Part shown: piece after piece, positions 17,803 to 27,489 of the stretch
Position numbering within the stretch: the first letter of the stretch is position 1
How the letters are laid out: each line of letters starts with the position of its first letter
Source: Franconibacter helveticus LMG 23732
GTDB taxonomy: Bacteria; Pseudomonadota; Gammaproteobacteria; Enterobacterales; Enterobacteriaceae
Direction: 5' to 3'
Assembly: GCF_000463115.2 (NCBI RefSeq)
Contig: NZ_AWFX01000051.1
Location: 1 to 64,000, forward strand
Length of the DNA: 64,000 nucleotides
The notes under the pieces: generated by a model
Seen by the model: only the letters and a program-made list of their open reading frames with translations
Databases searched by the model: none
Told to the model about the DNA's origin: nothing
Program-made: the position numbers and the translations under genes

Positions 17803-17813
17803 CTTTTGTTTCA
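17803..17813 (-). promoter_or_regulatory. Half-operator upstream of hpxJ
   Basis: Read on the minus strand this is TGAAACAAAAG, 10 of 11 matches to TGAAACGAAAG at the hpxU promoter. It lies 33 bases before the hpxJ start, so HpxU probably also governs the hpxJK(Q)T-permease operon. Confidence 0.45.
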
Positions 17814-17845
17814 TGTTGCCGGGCCAGACCATAAAGGAATTTCTC

Positions 17846-19087
17846 ATGTCAGCGAATGCATACTACCCGCAAATCAATCCGCCGCACCGCCTGCTGATGG
17901 GGCCGGGGCCGATTAACGCCGACCCGCGCGTGCTGCGCGCCATGGCAAGCCAGCTTGTCGGCCAGTACGACCCGGTCATGACCGGCTACATGAATGAAGT
18001 GATGGCGCTTTACCGCGACGTTTTTCGCACGCAAAACCGCTGGACGATGCTGGTGGACGGCACGTCGCGCGCGGGCATTGAGGCGATTCTGGTCTCCGCT
18101 ATTCGCCCGGGCGACAAAGTCCTGGTGCCCGTGTTTGGCCGCTTCGGCCATCTGCTGTGCGAAATCGCCCGCCGCTGTCGCGCCGAAGTGCACAGCATTG
18201 AAGCGCCCTGGGGGGAAGTGTTCACCCCCGACCAGATTGAAGAGGCCATTAAAAAAGTGAAGCCGCGTCTGCTGCTTACCGTCCAGGGCGACACGTCCAC
18301 GACCATGTTGCAGCCGCTGGCGGAGCTTGGCGACATCTGCCGCCGCCACGGCGTACTGTTTTATACCGACGCCACCGCGTCGCTTGGCGGCAACGACCTG
18401 CAAACCGACGCCTGGGGGCTGGATGCCGTCTCCGCTGGCTTGCAAAAGTGCCTGGGCGGCCCGTCCGGCAGCGCCCCCATCACCTTAAGCCCGCAAATGG
18501 AAGAGGCTATTCGCCGCCGTAAATGCGTGGAGGAGGGGATCCGCACCGCCGCCCATGAAGATGGCGACGAAGAGATGATCTACTCCAACTATTTCGACCT
18601 TGGCATGGTGATGGACTACTGGGGGCCGGAGCGTCTTAACCACCACACCGAAGCGACCAGCATGCTGTTCGCCGCCCGCGAATGCGCGCGCATCATGCTG
18701 GAAGAGGGAATGGATAATCTTATCGCCCGCCATGCGCTGCACGGCGACGCGCTGCTGGCGGGGATCCAGGGCATGGGGCTGGAGCCGTTTGGCGATCTTC
18801 GCCACAAAATGAACAACGTGCTCGGCGTAGTTATTCCTTCGCAGGTGCATGGCGAGGCGGTGCGCAAACTGCTGCTGGAGGATTTCCACATTGAGATTGG
18901 CACCTCCTTCGGCCCGCTACAGGGGAAAATCTGGCGCATCGGCACCATGGGCTACAACGCCCGCAAAGACTGCGTGCTGCAAACCCTGACGGCGCTGGAA
19001 GCGGTGCTCAACCGCCTTGGCTTTAAAACCACCCAGGGCGCGGCGATGCAGGCGGCGTGGGACGTTTACGCGCGGAGCGACGTATGA
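17846..19087 (+). CDS. hpxJ: (S)-ureidoglycine-glyoxylate aminotransferase HpxJ
   Basis: A 413-residue class V PLP aminotransferase of the PucG type. The enzyme converts ureidoglycine and glyoxylate to oxalurate and glycine. Seen are LLMGPGPINADPRV near the N-terminus, VDGTSRAGIEA, and the PLP-binding Lys in SAGLQKCLGGPSG (about residue 200). The start MSANAYYPQ has AAGGAAT upstream; an ATG 11 codons earlier lacks a comparable site. It overlaps hpxK by ATGA, and is first in the operon running to the permease at 22540. Confidence 0.9.
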   Translation: MSANAYYPQINPPHRLLMGPGPINADPRVLRAMASQLVGQYDPVMTGYMNEVMALYRDVFRTQNRWTMLVDGTSRAGIEAILVSAIRPGDKVLVPVFGRFGHLLCEIARRCRAEVHSIEAPWGEVFTPDQIEEAIKKVKPRLLLTVQGDTSTTMLQPLAELGDICRRHGVLFYTDATASLGGNDLQTDAWGLDAVSAGLQKCLGGPSGSAPITLSPQMEEAIRRRKCVEEGIRTAAHEDGDEEMIYSNYFDLGMVMDYWGPERLNHHTEATSMLFAARECARIMLEEGMDNLIARHALHGDALLAGIQGMGLEPFGDLRHKMNNVLGVVIPSQVHGEAVRKLLLEDFHIEIGTSFGPLQGKIWRIGTMGYNARKDCVLQTLTALEAVLNRLGFKTTQGAAMQAAWDVYARSDV

Positions 19088-20838
19088 ATGCGCTAATGAC
19101 GAGCCATGAGGCGAGCCTCGGCGCCGCGCGCGTGATGCAGCGCTGCGACCAGCTCGCCGCCATTAGCGAAACGCCGGGGCAGCTCACCCGCGTCTATTTA
19201 TCGCCGGAGCATTTGCGCGCCAATACGCTGGTGGCGCAATGGATGCACGAGGCGGGCATGCTCACCTGGCAGGATGCGGTGGGCAATATCTGCGGGCGCT
19301 ACGAAGGGGCTGAAGAGGGGGTGAGCGCGGTGCTGCTCGGCTCGCATCTTGATACGGTGCGCAACGCCGGGCGCTACGACGGCATGCTGGGGGTGGTGAG
19401 CGCCATTGAGCTGGTCGACTGGCTTAACCGCCATGCTATCCGGCTGGCGCAGGCGATTGAAATTGTCGGTTTCGCCGATGAAGAAGGCACCCGTTTTGGC
19501 GTAACGCTGCTCGGCAGCCGTGGGCTTACCGGTACATGGCCCGCAGGCTGGCTTGAAGAGCGGGACGCGCAGGGAGTGACGGTGGCGCAGGCGCTGGTCA
19601 AAGCCGGGCTGGATCCTTCGCGCATCGGCGAAGCGGCGCGGGCGCCCGAAGATTTCAGCGCGTATCTGGAGCTGCATATTGAGCAAGGCCCGGTGCTGGA
19701 GCGCGAAAACCTGGCGCTGGGCGTGGTCACCGCCATCAATGGCGCGAAGCGCCTTAACTGCCGCTTTACCGGCGAGGCGGGGCATGCGGGCACGGTGCCG
19801 ATGAGTCATCGCCACGACGCGCTGGCGGCGAGCGCCGAATGGATGCTGTTCATTGAGCAAACGACCCGCAGCTGGGGGCCGGAGCTGGTGGCGACCGTCG
19901 GCACGTTACGCTGCGAGCCGGGGGCGGTGAATGTGATCCCTGGCGTAGTGAACCTGACGCTGGATATTCGCAGCCCCAGCGATGCGCAGCTTGAAACCCT
20001 GCTGGCGCGCCTGCTGGAGGAAGCGGAGCAGATAGCGCTGCGCCGGGGATTAACCTTTTCACAGGATACCTATTACGCGATCCCGGCCACGCTGTGCGAT
20101 CAAACCTTGCAGGAGACGATCGCCGGCGCGCTGGAGGCGACGCAAGGGCAGGCGCTCCGGCTGCCAAGCGGCGCGGGGCATGACGCCATCGCCATCGCCG
20201 AACGCTGGCCGGTGGGCATGCTGTTTGTCCGCTGCGCGGGCGGCGTCAGCCATCATCCGGCGGAAGCGGTGCAGGAAACCGACGTGGCGCAGGCGTTGGT
20301 CGCCCTGAGCCAGACGGTAACGACGCTTGCGCAGCAAACGTCGCCGCTTGCCCGCTTTAACGGCGCGAGCGAAGCGCAGGCGACAGCGCTGCTTTCACCC
20401 TGCGTGGCGCTGGCGCACTGGACGGCGGCGCTGGTGCAGGGGCGGCCTTACGCCTCGTGCGACGAGTTGCTGAACAAAGCCGATGCGCTGGCGCGCGGCT
20501 GGAGCCGTGAAGATCTGGACGCGGCGTTAAGCGCGCACCCGCGCATCGGCGAAAAAGCGCGGGGCGAGAGCAAAGAAGCGGCGCTTTCCCGCGGCGAGCA
20601 GGCCGCGGTTAACGCGCAGGATATCCTGCTTGCCGACGCGCTGGCCGCAGGCAATGCCGCCTATGAGACGCGCTTCGGACGCGTTTTTCTGATCCGCGCC
20701 AGCGGGCGCAGCGGCGAAGAGATCTTAAGCCAGCTGTCGCGCCGCATGGAAAACGAGGCTGAGCAGGAAGCGGCGGAAGCGCTGGATCAGCTGCGGCAAA
20801 TCACCCTGTTACGGCTGGAAGGAGTCTTACACCCATGA
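19084..20838 (+). CDS. hpxK: Fused allantoate amidohydrolase and OHCU decarboxylase (HpxK-HpxQ)
   Basis: A 584-residue two-domain protein. Residues about 1-410 are an M20-family allantoate amidohydrolase: metal-binding GSHLDTV with GRYDGMLGV, DEEGTRFG, HIEQGPVLE, and the dimerisation-domain GHAGTVPM. Residues about 420-584 are a UraD/HpxQ-type OHCU decarboxylase: HPRIGEK, SRGEQAAV and YETRFGRVFLIRASGRS. There is no stop or frameshift between them, so the fusion is real in this sequence. One part makes allantoin, the other consumes allantoate, so the domains act two steps apart. hpxT follows with a 4-base overlap. Confidence 0.92.
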   Translation: MNALMTSHEASLGAARVMQRCDQLAAISETPGQLTRVYLSPEHLRANTLVAQWMHEAGMLTWQDAVGNICGRYEGAEEGVSAVLLGSHLDTVRNAGRYDGMLGVVSAIELVDWLNRHAIRLAQAIEIVGFADEEGTRFGVTLLGSRGLTGTWPAGWLEERDAQGVTVAQALVKAGLDPSRIGEAARAPEDFSAYLELHIEQGPVLERENLALGVVTAINGAKRLNCRFTGEAGHAGTVPMSHRHDALAASAEWMLFIEQTTRSWGPELVATVGTLRCEPGAVNVIPGVVNLTLDIRSPSDAQLETLLARLLEEAEQIALRRGLTFSQDTYYAIPATLCDQTLQETIAGALEATQGQALRLPSGAGHDAIAIAERWPVGMLFVRCAGGVSHHPAEAVQETDVAQALVALSQTVTTLAQQTSPLARFNGASEAQATALLSPCVALAHWTAALVQGRPYASCDELLNKADALARGWSREDLDAALSAHPRIGEKARGESKEAALSRGEQAAVNAQDILLADALAAGNAAYETRFGRVFLIRASGRSGEEILSQLSRRMENEAEQEAAEALDQLRQITLLRLEGVLHP

Positions 20839-21170
20839 GTTCGCTCTCAACCCACATTCTGGATGCCTCGCTTGGCAAACCCGCCAGCGGCGTAACGCTG
20901 CGCCTGGAGCAGCAGACCGCGCAGGGCTGGGAAGTGCTTTGCGAAGCGTTGACCGACGCGGATGGCCGCTATAACGGTTTTTCAACCGCGCCGCTGGCGG
21001 CGGGCCGCTACCGGCTGACCGCGGAGATCGGGCTTTATTTCGCCCAGACCCTGCGTGAAACCCTTTACCCCACGGCGCAGATAGATTTTGTCGTCGCCCC
21101 CGACGGCGGGCATTACCACCTGCCGTTTTTGATCTCCCCCTGGTCGTGGTCCACCTACCGCGGCAGCTGA
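20835..21170 (+). CDS. hpxT: 5-Hydroxyisourate hydrolase (transthyretin-like)
   Basis: A 111-residue transthyretin-fold hydrolase that opens 5-hydroxyisourate to OHCU, the step before the decarboxylase encoded just upstream. The family signatures STHILDASLGKPA at the N-terminus and the C-terminal YRGS are both present, with YHLPFLISPWSWSTY before it. The conserved active-site His (HILD), Arg and Ser/Tyr tail are intact. No signal peptide, so cytoplasmic. It overlaps the fused hpxK by ATGA. Confidence 0.94.
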   Translation: MSSLSTHILDASLGKPASGVTLRLEQQTAQGWEVLCEALTDADGRYNGFSTAPLAAGRYRLTAEIGLYFAQTLRETLYPTAQIDFVVAPDGGHYHLPFLISPWSWSTYRGS

Positions 21171-21196
21171 TTAACACTACCTAACGGAAGGGCACT

Positions 21197-22540
21197 ATGA
21201 AGAGAGAAAGCGCCTGCGCGCGCCCGGAAGACCAGCGTTACCCGGCGGTAAAAACCTTCGCCTGGGGCTTACAGCATGTGCTGACCATGTATGGCGGCAT
21301 TATCGCGCCGCCGCTTATCATCGGCTCCGCCGCCGGGCTATCTGGCGACGATATCGGGCTGCTGGTGACCGCCGCGCTCTTCATTAGCGGCCTTTCCACG
21401 CTGCTGCAATCGTTCGGCATACCGTTTTTCGGCTCGAAGCTGCCGCTGGTGCAGGGCGTCTCGTTTGCCGGCGTCGCGACGATGGTGACGCTTGTTTCCG
21501 GCGGCGGCGGGCTGCCGGTGGTGTTTGGCGCGGTTATCGCCTCCTCGCTGCTGGGGCTGCTGATCACCCCTTTCTTCGCGCACATTATTCGCTTCTTTCC
21601 GCCGGTAGTGACAGGGTGCGTCATCACCGTGATCGGCCTGTCGCTGATGCCGGTGGCGGCGCGCTGGGCGATGGGCGGCAACGCTAAAGCGCCGGACTGG
21701 GGGGCGCCTTCCAACATTGGTCTTGCGGCGCTGACGCTTGGCGTCATCCTGCTGCTTAACCGCCTCGGGCGCGGCAGCGTCACCCGCATCGCGGTGCTGG
21801 CGGCCATGGTTATCGGCACGCTGGCGGGCGTCGTCGCCGGCAAGGCGGACTTCAGCGGCGTGTTTCAGGGCGACTGGCTGGCGATGCCGACGCTGTTCGC
21901 CTTCGGCATGCCGGTGTTTGACAGCGCCGCTATTTTGTCGATGTTTTTAATCGTGCTGGTATTGCTGACCGAAACCACCGCCGGGCTGATGGCGGTGGGG
22001 GAGATTGTCGGCACCGACGTAAACGGGCGGCGCATCGCCAACGGCCTGCGCGCCGATATGCTCACCAGCGCGCTGGCGCCGGTGTTTAACTCGTTTCCGC
22101 AAAGCGCGTTTGCGCAGAACATCGGGCTGGTGGCGTTAACCGGCATCAAAAGCCGCTTTGTGGTGAGCGCAGGCGGGGCGATTTTACTGATACTCGGCCT
22201 GTTGCCGGTGTTGGGCCGCGTTATTGCCGCCATCCCCATGCCGGTGCTGGGCGGGGCGGGCGTGGTGCTGTTTGGTTCCGTGGCGGCAAGCGGCATTCGT
22301 ACGCTGGCGAAGGTGGATTACAAAGAGAATATGAATCTGGTGGTGGTGGCGACGTCGCTGGCGTTCGGCATGATCCCTATCGTCATGCCCGCTTTTTACG
22401 ACCAGTTCCCCGGCTGGGTGCGCACGCTGTTCCACTCCGGGATCAGCGCCACCTGCCTCGTCGCTTTCGTGCTGAATATTCTCTTCAACGGTAAATTTGT
22501 CGCCCTCGCCGCGCGGGGGAGGGCGAAGACCGTTAGCTGA
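21197..22540 (+). CDS. NCS2-family urate/xanthine permease
   Basis: A 447-residue inner-membrane symporter of the nucleobase-ascorbate (NCS2) family, with about 14 membrane helices. Family motifs include LQHVLTMYGGIIAPPLIIG near residue 25, the VQGVSFAGV motif with Gln, TETTAGLMAVGEIVG and QNIGLVALTGI. By context it imports urate or another purine for the hpx pathway (compare UacT, PbuX). It lies 26 bases after hpxT in the same operon. The last codons run through a GC-rich hairpin, and the stop overlaps the convergent yafV by 8 bases. Confidence 0.88.
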   Translation: MKRESACARPEDQRYPAVKTFAWGLQHVLTMYGGIIAPPLIIGSAAGLSGDDIGLLVTAALFISGLSTLLQSFGIPFFGSKLPLVQGVSFAGVATMVTLVSGGGGLPVVFGAVIASSLLGLLITPFFAHIIRFFPPVVTGCVITVIGLSLMPVAARWAMGGNAKAPDWGAPSNIGLAALTLGVILLLNRLGRGSVTRIAVLAAMVIGTLAGVVAGKADFSGVFQGDWLAMPTLFAFGMPVFDSAAILSMFLIVLVLLTETTAGLMAVGEIVGTDVNGRRIANGLRADMLTSALAPVFNSFPQSAFAQNIGLVALTGIKSRFVVSAGGAILLILGLLPVLGRVIAAIPMPVLGGAGVVLFGSVAASGIRTLAKVDYKENMNLVVVATSLAFGMIPIVMPAFYDQFPGWVRTLFHSGISATCLVAFVLNILFNGKFVALAARGRAKTVS

Positions 22541-23303
22541 GCGTAAACGGGTCGGCGTCCTGCCAGGCGGGGAATTTCTCGCGGTATTCGCGCAGGGCGC
22601 TGAGCGAGAGTTCCGCGTCGAGGCGCATCGCCTGGTGCGCCACCCCTTCCGCCAGAATTTCGCCTTGCGGGTTGATGATGCGGCTGTCGCCCCGGTAGTG
22701 ATGCCCGTTGCCGTCGCTGCCGACACGGTTGCAGCCTGCAACATAAGCCTGGTTTTCTATGGCGCGCGCCACCAGCAAAGCCTGCCAGTGCAGCGAGCGC
22801 GGCGCGGGCCAGTTGGCGACATACAGCGCCAGATCGTAGTCATTGCGGTTGCGCGACCAGACCGGAAAGCGTAAGTCGTAGCAAACCAGCGGCAGAATGC
22901 GCCAGCCGCGCCATTCAATCACCTGGCGCGCTTCTCCCGCCACGTAATGATGATGCTCATCAGCCATGCGAAAAAGATGGCGCTTGTCGTAAAAATGCAC
23001 CTGGCCTTCCGGCTCCACCAGCAAAAAGCGGTTCACCGGGCCGCGCTCGGTTTGCAGCGCCGCGCTGCCCGCCACCATCGCGCCGGTCTGCTGCGCTTTC
23101 TCCTGCATCCATGCCACCACTTCCGCTTGCGGCATGGATTGCTGCGCCGCTTCCATGGCGAAGCCGGTAGTGAACATCTCCGGCAGCACGATGAGATCGC
23201 GCCCGGTAATGGCTTCCAGTTGAATATCGAAATGTCGCAAATTGGCAGGGCCGTCCATCCAGACCAGCGGCTGCTGTAACAGGGTGAGTTTTAAACCTGG
23301 CAC
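22533..23303 (-). CDS. yafV: Omega-amidase / nitrilase-family hydrolase YafV
   Basis: A 256-residue carbon-nitrogen hydrolase. E. coli YafV is an omega-amidase acting on 2-oxoglutaramate-type substrates. The Glu-Lys-Cys triad is visible: Glu in VLPEMFTTGF, Lys in FYDKRHLFRM and Cys in LPLVCYDLRFP. The start is GTG (MPGLKLTLLQQP), fitting the E. coli length, with AGAGAG upstream; a longer ATG reading is possible but unlike the family. It restarts the E. coli-like backbone after the hpx cluster. Confidence 0.93.
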   Translation of the reverse strand: MPGLKLTLLQQPLVWMDGPANLRHFDIQLEAITGRDLIVLPEMFTTGFAMEAAQQSMPQAEVVAWMQEKAQQTGAMVAGSAALQTERGPVNRFLLVEPEGQVHFYDKRHLFRMADEHHHYVAGEARQVIEWRGWRILPLVCYDLRFPVWSRNRNDYDLALYVANWPAPRSLHWQALLVARAIENQAYVAGCNRVGSDGNGHHYRGDSRIINPQGEILAEGVAHQAMRLDAELSLSALREYREKFPAWQDADPFTLS

Positions 23304-23391
23304 GATAAGCTCTCTGTAAAAGGGCGATGGCTTCACTGTAGCACGAGAGGCGAACAAACAGGCAAGGGATGTGAGAGGCGAAACAGGCAAG

Positions 23392-23415
23392 AAAAAGCCC
23401 CGCCGTAGCGGGGCT
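23392..23415 (-). terminator. fadE terminator
   Basis: On the minus strand AGCCCCGC and GCGGGGCT form an 8-bp stem with a 4-base loop followed by TTTTT. It lies 5 bases after the fadE stop. Confidence 0.88.
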
Positions 23416-23420
23416 GAAGG

Positions 23421-25865
23421 TTAAGCGGCTTCAACGTTTCGCACGTTCTCCGGCAGCTTTACCGGCTGCGTCGCCAGCGCTTGCGGATCGAACTCGTCTA
23501 CGTTAATGCTGCGCAGACGGCTCGCTTCGGCGCGGGTCAGGATCTCCGCTTCCTGCGGGTTGATGCGGCCTTCTTTGAGCATCAACGTCGCCAGTTCGTC
23601 CAGACGGGTAAACGGCATGTTTTTGCCCAGCTCTTTGCACAGGCGCAGGTGAATCGGCTCGGCGGCCATCACATCCGCCAGCGCCGCTTCCAGCAGGCCC
23701 GCCGGGTTATGCTCGCTCGGCGTCAGATACTGACCACGACCGATGCGGGAGCGGGTTTCCGACGGCACTTGCAGGATCTTCGCCACTTTATGGTCAAGCT
23801 TGTCCGAAGGGGCGTCGTAACGGCGGCCCAGCGGGAAGATAGCCAGGCGCAGCAGGCCTGCCACCGCGCCGTTCGGGAAGTTGCGCAGCAGGTCGTCAAT
23901 CGCCTGTTCGGCCTGGTACAGCGCATCCTGCACGCCCCAGTGCACCAGCGGCAGATCGGCCTCGTGGCGGCCTTCGTCGTCATAGCGCTTAAGCACCGCC
24001 GAGGCGAGATAAAGCTGGCTCAGCACATCGCCCAGACGGGCAGAGATGCGCTCGCGGCGTTTCAGGCTGCCGCCCAGCACCGCCATGGAGACATCCGCCA
24101 GCATCGCCAGGCTTGCGCTCAGGCGGTTGAGGTGCTGGTAGTAACGTTTCGTGGCGTCTTTGGTCGGCGTGGCGCTGGTCAGGCCGTTGGTCAGGCCGAG
24201 CCAGAAGCTGCGTACGGTGTTGCTGCCCACATGGCCGATATGGCGGAAGAGCAGTTTGTCGAACGCGTTCACGTCGTTGTTCTGCGCGGCGGCCATTTCA
24301 TCCAGCACATACGGATGGCAGCGGATAGCGCCCTGGCCGAAGATCATCATGCTGCGGGTCAGGATGTTAGCCCCTTCCACGGTAATGGCGATAGGCGCCC
24401 CCTGGTAAGCCCGCGCCAGGAAGTTGCTTTCGCCAAGCATAATGCCTTTGCCGCCCGCGATATCCATGGCGTCAATGATGGCGCGCTGGCCGCGGTGGGT
24501 GCAGTGATATTTCACAATCGCCGACAGCACCGCCGGTTTTTCGCCCAGCATAATGCCGTAGGTAATCAGCGACGCGGCGGCGTCCATCACGTAAGCGTTG
24601 CCCGCGATGCGCGCCAGCGGCTCTTCAATCCCTTCCATCTTGCCGATGGAGATTTTGAACTGGCGACGAATATGGGCATAAGCGCCCGTCGCCAGCGCTA
24701 CTGATTTCAGCCCGCCGGTAGAGTTAGACGGCAGGGTGATGCCGCGACCCACAGAGAGGCATTCCACCAGCATGCGCCAGCCCTGACCGGCCATTTTCGG
24801 CCCGCCGATGATGTAGTCGATCGGCACGAAAATGTCTTTGCCGCGGGTCGGGCCGTTCTGGAACGGCACGTTCAGCGGGAAGTGGCGCTGGCCGATTTCC
24901 ACGCCCGGCGTGTTGGTTGGGATAAGCGCACAGGTAATGCCTGGCTCTTGTTCGCCGCCCAGCAGACGGTCCGGGTCGGAGAGTTTGAACGCAAGGCCCA
25001 GCACGGTGGCGACAGGCGCAAGGGTAATGTAGCGCTTGTTCCAGGTCAGACGCATGCCAAGCACCTGCTCGCCCTGCCATTCGCCCATGCAGACGACGCC
25101 GGTATCAGGAATGGCGCCCGCGTCGGAGCCTGCTTCCGGGCTGGTCAGCGCGAAGCAGGGGATCTCCAGGCCGCGCGCCAGGCGGGGCAGGTAGTGGTTT
25201 TTCTGCTCATCGGTGCCGTAGTGTTGCAGCAGTTCGCCCGGGCCGAGAGAGTTTGGCACGCCGACGGTGATGGCAAGAATGCCGGAAACGCCGGAGAGTT
25301 TTTGCAGTACGCGAGACTGGGCGTAGGCCGAAAACTCCAGCCCGCCGTACTCTTTCTTGATGATCATCGCGAAGAAGCGGTGTTCTTTCAGGTAAGCCCA
25401 CAGCTCTGGCGGCAGATCGGCCATTTCATGGGTTATCTGGAAGTCATTGGCCATGCGGCACGCTTCTTCCACCGGGCCGTCGAGGAACGCCTGCTCTTCG
25501 GCGGTCAGCTGCGGTTTAGGGTAGTTGTGCAGCTTCTGCCAGTCCGGGGCGCCGCGAAAGAGATCGCCTTCCCACCAGGTGGTGCCTGCGTCGATGGCTT
25601 CTTTTTCGGTGCGGGACATTGGCGGCATCACTTTACGAAAGCCGCGGAACACCGGCGCGGAGATCAGGGCTTTGCGCATCGGCGTAAAGAGGAACGGAAC
25701 AAGGATAATCGCCAGCGGCACCAGCACCCAGACGGACCACAGGCCCGCCGCGCCGAGCGCCGCCGTCCACGCCAGCAGGATAACGCTGCTGAGCAGAAGG
25801 CTTACCCGGTGGTAGAAGAGCGCGCCGAGCAGCACGACGGTTGCAACAATACTCAAAATCATCAT
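23421..25865 (-). CDS. fadE: Acyl-CoA dehydrogenase FadE
   Basis: An 814-residue protein of the size of E. coli FadE, the first enzyme of fatty-acid beta-oxidation. The N-terminus has hydrophobic membrane-associating segments (about 1-60). The acyl-CoA dehydrogenase core follows, with [15 protein letters not shown] (FAD binding), [12 protein letters not shown] and [20 protein letters not shown]. The C-terminal extension is characteristic of FadE. A FadR-like site lies 22 bases upstream, so repression by FadR is likely. Confidence 0.97.
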   Translation of the reverse strand: MMILSIVATVVLLGALFYHRVSLLLSSVILLAWTAALGAAGLWSVWVLVPLAIILVPFLFTPMRKALISAPVFRGFRKVMPPMSRTEKEAIDAGTTWWEGDLFRGAPDWQKLHNYPKPQLTAEEQAFLDGPVEEACRMANDFQITHEMADLPPELWAYLKEHRFFAMIIKKEYGGLEFSAYAQSRVLQKLSGVSGILAITVGVPNSLGPGELLQHYGTDEQKNHYLPRLARGLEIPCFALTSPEAGSDAGAIPDTGVVCMGEWQGEQVLGMRLTWNKRYITLAPVATVLGLAFKLSDPDRLLGGEQEPGITCALIPTNTPGVEIGQRHFPLNVPFQNGPTRGKDIFVPIDYIIGGPKMAGQGWRMLVECLSVGRGITLPSNSTGGLKSVALATGAYAHIRRQFKISIGKMEGIEEPLARIAGNAYVMDAAASLITYGIMLGEKPAVLSAIVKYHCTHRGQRAIIDAMDIAGGKGIMLGESNFLARAYQGAPIAITVEGANILTRSMMIFGQGAIRCHPYVLDEMAAAQNNDVNAFDKLLFRHIGHVGSNTVRSFWLGLTNGLTSATPTKDATKRYYQHLNRLSASLAMLADVSMAVLGGSLKRRERISARLGDVLSQLYLASAVLKRYDDEGRHEADLPLVHWGVQDALYQAEQAIDDLLRNFPNGAVAGLLRLAIFPLGRRYDAPSDKLDHKVAKILQVPSETRSRIGRGQYLTPSEHNPAGLLEAALADVMAAEPIHLRLCKELGKNMPFTRLDELATLMLKEGRINPQEAEILTRAEASRLRSINVDEFDPQALATQPVKLPENVRNVEAA

Positions 25866-25887
25866 AGAGAAAAGCTCCCTGGCTTGT

Positions 25888-25904
25888 AGGAGGTCTGACC
25901 ACTT
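25888..25904 (-). promoter_or_regulatory. FadR operator of fadE
   Basis: On the minus strand the site reads AAGTGGTCAGACCTCCT, matching the E. coli fadE FadR site from memory and the general TGGTCxGACC pattern. It sits between the fadE start and its likely promoter. Confidence 0.6.
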
Positions 25905-26094
25905 GTGATGTTATGGTTGTAGAGGATGTAATCTTTTTTAGCAATGTGTTCACAAAATAATTACAACCTGGCTCACATTGTTGCCGCACGGAAAAGCAAA
26001 TCCGCCGCTGCGCCCGCCCCGCGGCGCTTCTCGCTTTCGGCGCTATCCGGTACACTGCGTGATGTTATTTTCCTAAATGCTGAAGGACATCCTC

Positions 26095-26676
26095 ATGTAC
26101 CAGGATCTGATTCGTAACGAACTGAACGAAGCGGCGGAAACGCTGGCGAATTTCCTGAAAGAAGACGCCAATATTCACGCCATTCAGCGCGCGGCAGTGC
26201 TGCTGGCGGACAGCTTCAAGGCGGGCGGCAAAGTGCTCTCCTGCGGCAACGGCGGCTCCCACTGCGACGCCATGCACTTCGCGGAAGAGCTGACCGGGCG
26301 CTACCGTGAAAATCGCCCGGGCTACCCGGCCATCGCCATTTCCGACGTCAGCCATATCTCCTGCGTCGGCAACGATTTCGGTTACGACCATATCTTCTCC
26401 CGCTATGTAGAAGCGGTAGGGCGCGAGGGCGACGTGCTGCTTGGCATCTCTACCTCCGGCAACTCCGCCAACGTCATCAAGGCGATTGAAGCGGCGCGTG
26501 AGAAAGGCATGAAGGTGATTGCCCTGACCGGTAAAGACGGCGGGAAAATGGCGGGCTCGGCGGATATCGAAATTCGCGTGCCGCACTTTGGCTATGCTGA
26601 CCGTATTCAGGAAATTCATATCAAGGTCATCCATATCCTGATCCAGCTTATCGAAAAAGAGATGGTGAAGGCGTAA
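26095..26676 (+). CDS. gmhA: Sedoheptulose-7-phosphate isomerase GmhA
   Basis: A 193-residue SIS-domain isomerase that makes D-glycero-D-manno-heptose 7-phosphate, the first step to the LPS inner-core heptose. Seen are [20 protein letters not shown], the catalytic Glu region and [13 protein letters not shown]. The start [10 protein letters not shown] matches E. coli GmhA (192 residues); an ATG six codons earlier is less likely. It is divergent from fadE and is followed by a strong hairpin. Confidence 0.97.
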   Translation: MYQDLIRNELNEAAETLANFLKEDANIHAIQRAAVLLADSFKAGGKVLSCGNGGSHCDAMHFAEELTGRYRENRPGYPAIAISDVSHISCVGNDFGYDHIFSRYVEAVGREGDVLLGISTSGNSANVIKAIEAAREKGMKVIALTGKDGGKMAGSADIEIRVPHFGYADRIQEIHIKVIHILIQLIEKEMVKA

Positions 26677-26683
26677 GGCTGTC

Positions 26684-26704
26684 GGGGGCCGCGGCCCCCT
26701 TTTG
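26684..26704 (+). terminator. gmhA terminator
   Basis: GGGGGCC and GGCCCCC form a very GC-rich, almost perfectly palindromic stem followed by TTTT. It separates gmhA from yafJ, although read-through to yafJ is possible. Confidence 0.8.
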
Positions 26705-26721
26705 CGTGGCGGGAGGTAGAA

Positions 26722-27489
26722 ATGTGTGAATTGCTCGGGATGAGCGCCAATGTGCCGACGGATATCTGCTTTAGCTTTACCGGGCTGGTGCAGCGCGGCG
26801 GCGGCACGGGGCCGCATAAAGACGGCTGGGGCATTACCTTCTACGAAGGCAAAGGCTGTCGCACCTTTAAAGATCCGCAGCCGAGCTATAACTCTCCCAT
26901 CGCGAAATTAGTCCAGGACTACCCGATAAAATCCTGCTCTGTCGTCGCGCACATCCGCCAGGCCAATCGCGGCGAGGTGGCGCTGGAAAACACGCACCCT
27001 TTCACCCGCGAGCTGTGGGGCCGCAACTGGACTTACGCCCATAATGGCCAGCTTAAAGGCTACAAAACGCTGCAAACCGGCCAGTTTCGCCCCATCGGCG
27101 AAACGGACAGCGAAAAGGCGTTCTGCTGGTTGCTGCACAAGCTGACCCAGCGCTATCCGCGCACGCCGGGCAATATGGAAGCGGTGTTTCGCTATATCGC
27201 CACGCTTGCCAGCGAGCTTCGCGAGAAGGGCGTTTTTAATATGCTGCTTTCAGACGGGCGCTACGTAATGGCGTTCTGCTCCACCAACCTGTTCTGGATA
27301 ACAAGGCGCGCGCCGTTTGGCGTGGCGAAGCTGCTGGATCAGGATGTGGAAATAGACTTTCAGAGAGAGACCACACCGAACGATGTGGTCACGGTTATCG
27401 CCACGCAGCCGCTGACGGGCAATGAAACCTGGCACAAGATCATGCCAGGCGAGTGGGCGTTATTCTGCCTTGGGGAGCGTATAGTTTGA
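26722..27489 (+). CDS. yafJ: Class II glutamine amidotransferase YafJ
   Basis: A 255-residue protein, the same length as E. coli YafJ. It has the GATase_2 Ntn fold with Cys2 as the nucleophile (MCELLGM), [17 protein letters not shown]-like HIRQANRG and HNGQLKG. It has the glutaminase domain but no synthase domain, so its acceptor is unknown. The 3' end overlaps the convergent yafK by 30 bases. Confidence 0.93.
   Translation: MCELLGMSANVPTDICFSFTGLVQRGGGTGPHKDGWGITFYEGKGCRTFKDPQPSYNSPIAKLVQDYPIKSCSVVAHIRQANRGEVALENTHPFTRELWGRNWTYAHNGQLKGYKTLQTGQFRPIGETDSEKAFCWLLHKLTQRYPRTPGNMEAVFRYIATLASELREKGVFNMLLSDGRYVMAFCSTNLFWITRRAPFGVAKLLDQDVEIDFQRETTPNDVVTVIATQPLTGNETWHKIMPGEWALFCLGERIV

Noticed and set aside
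23481..24704. 407-codon frame opposite fadE
   Set aside because: Composition biased to Arg/His/Gln, no motif; fadE covers the same bases convincingly.
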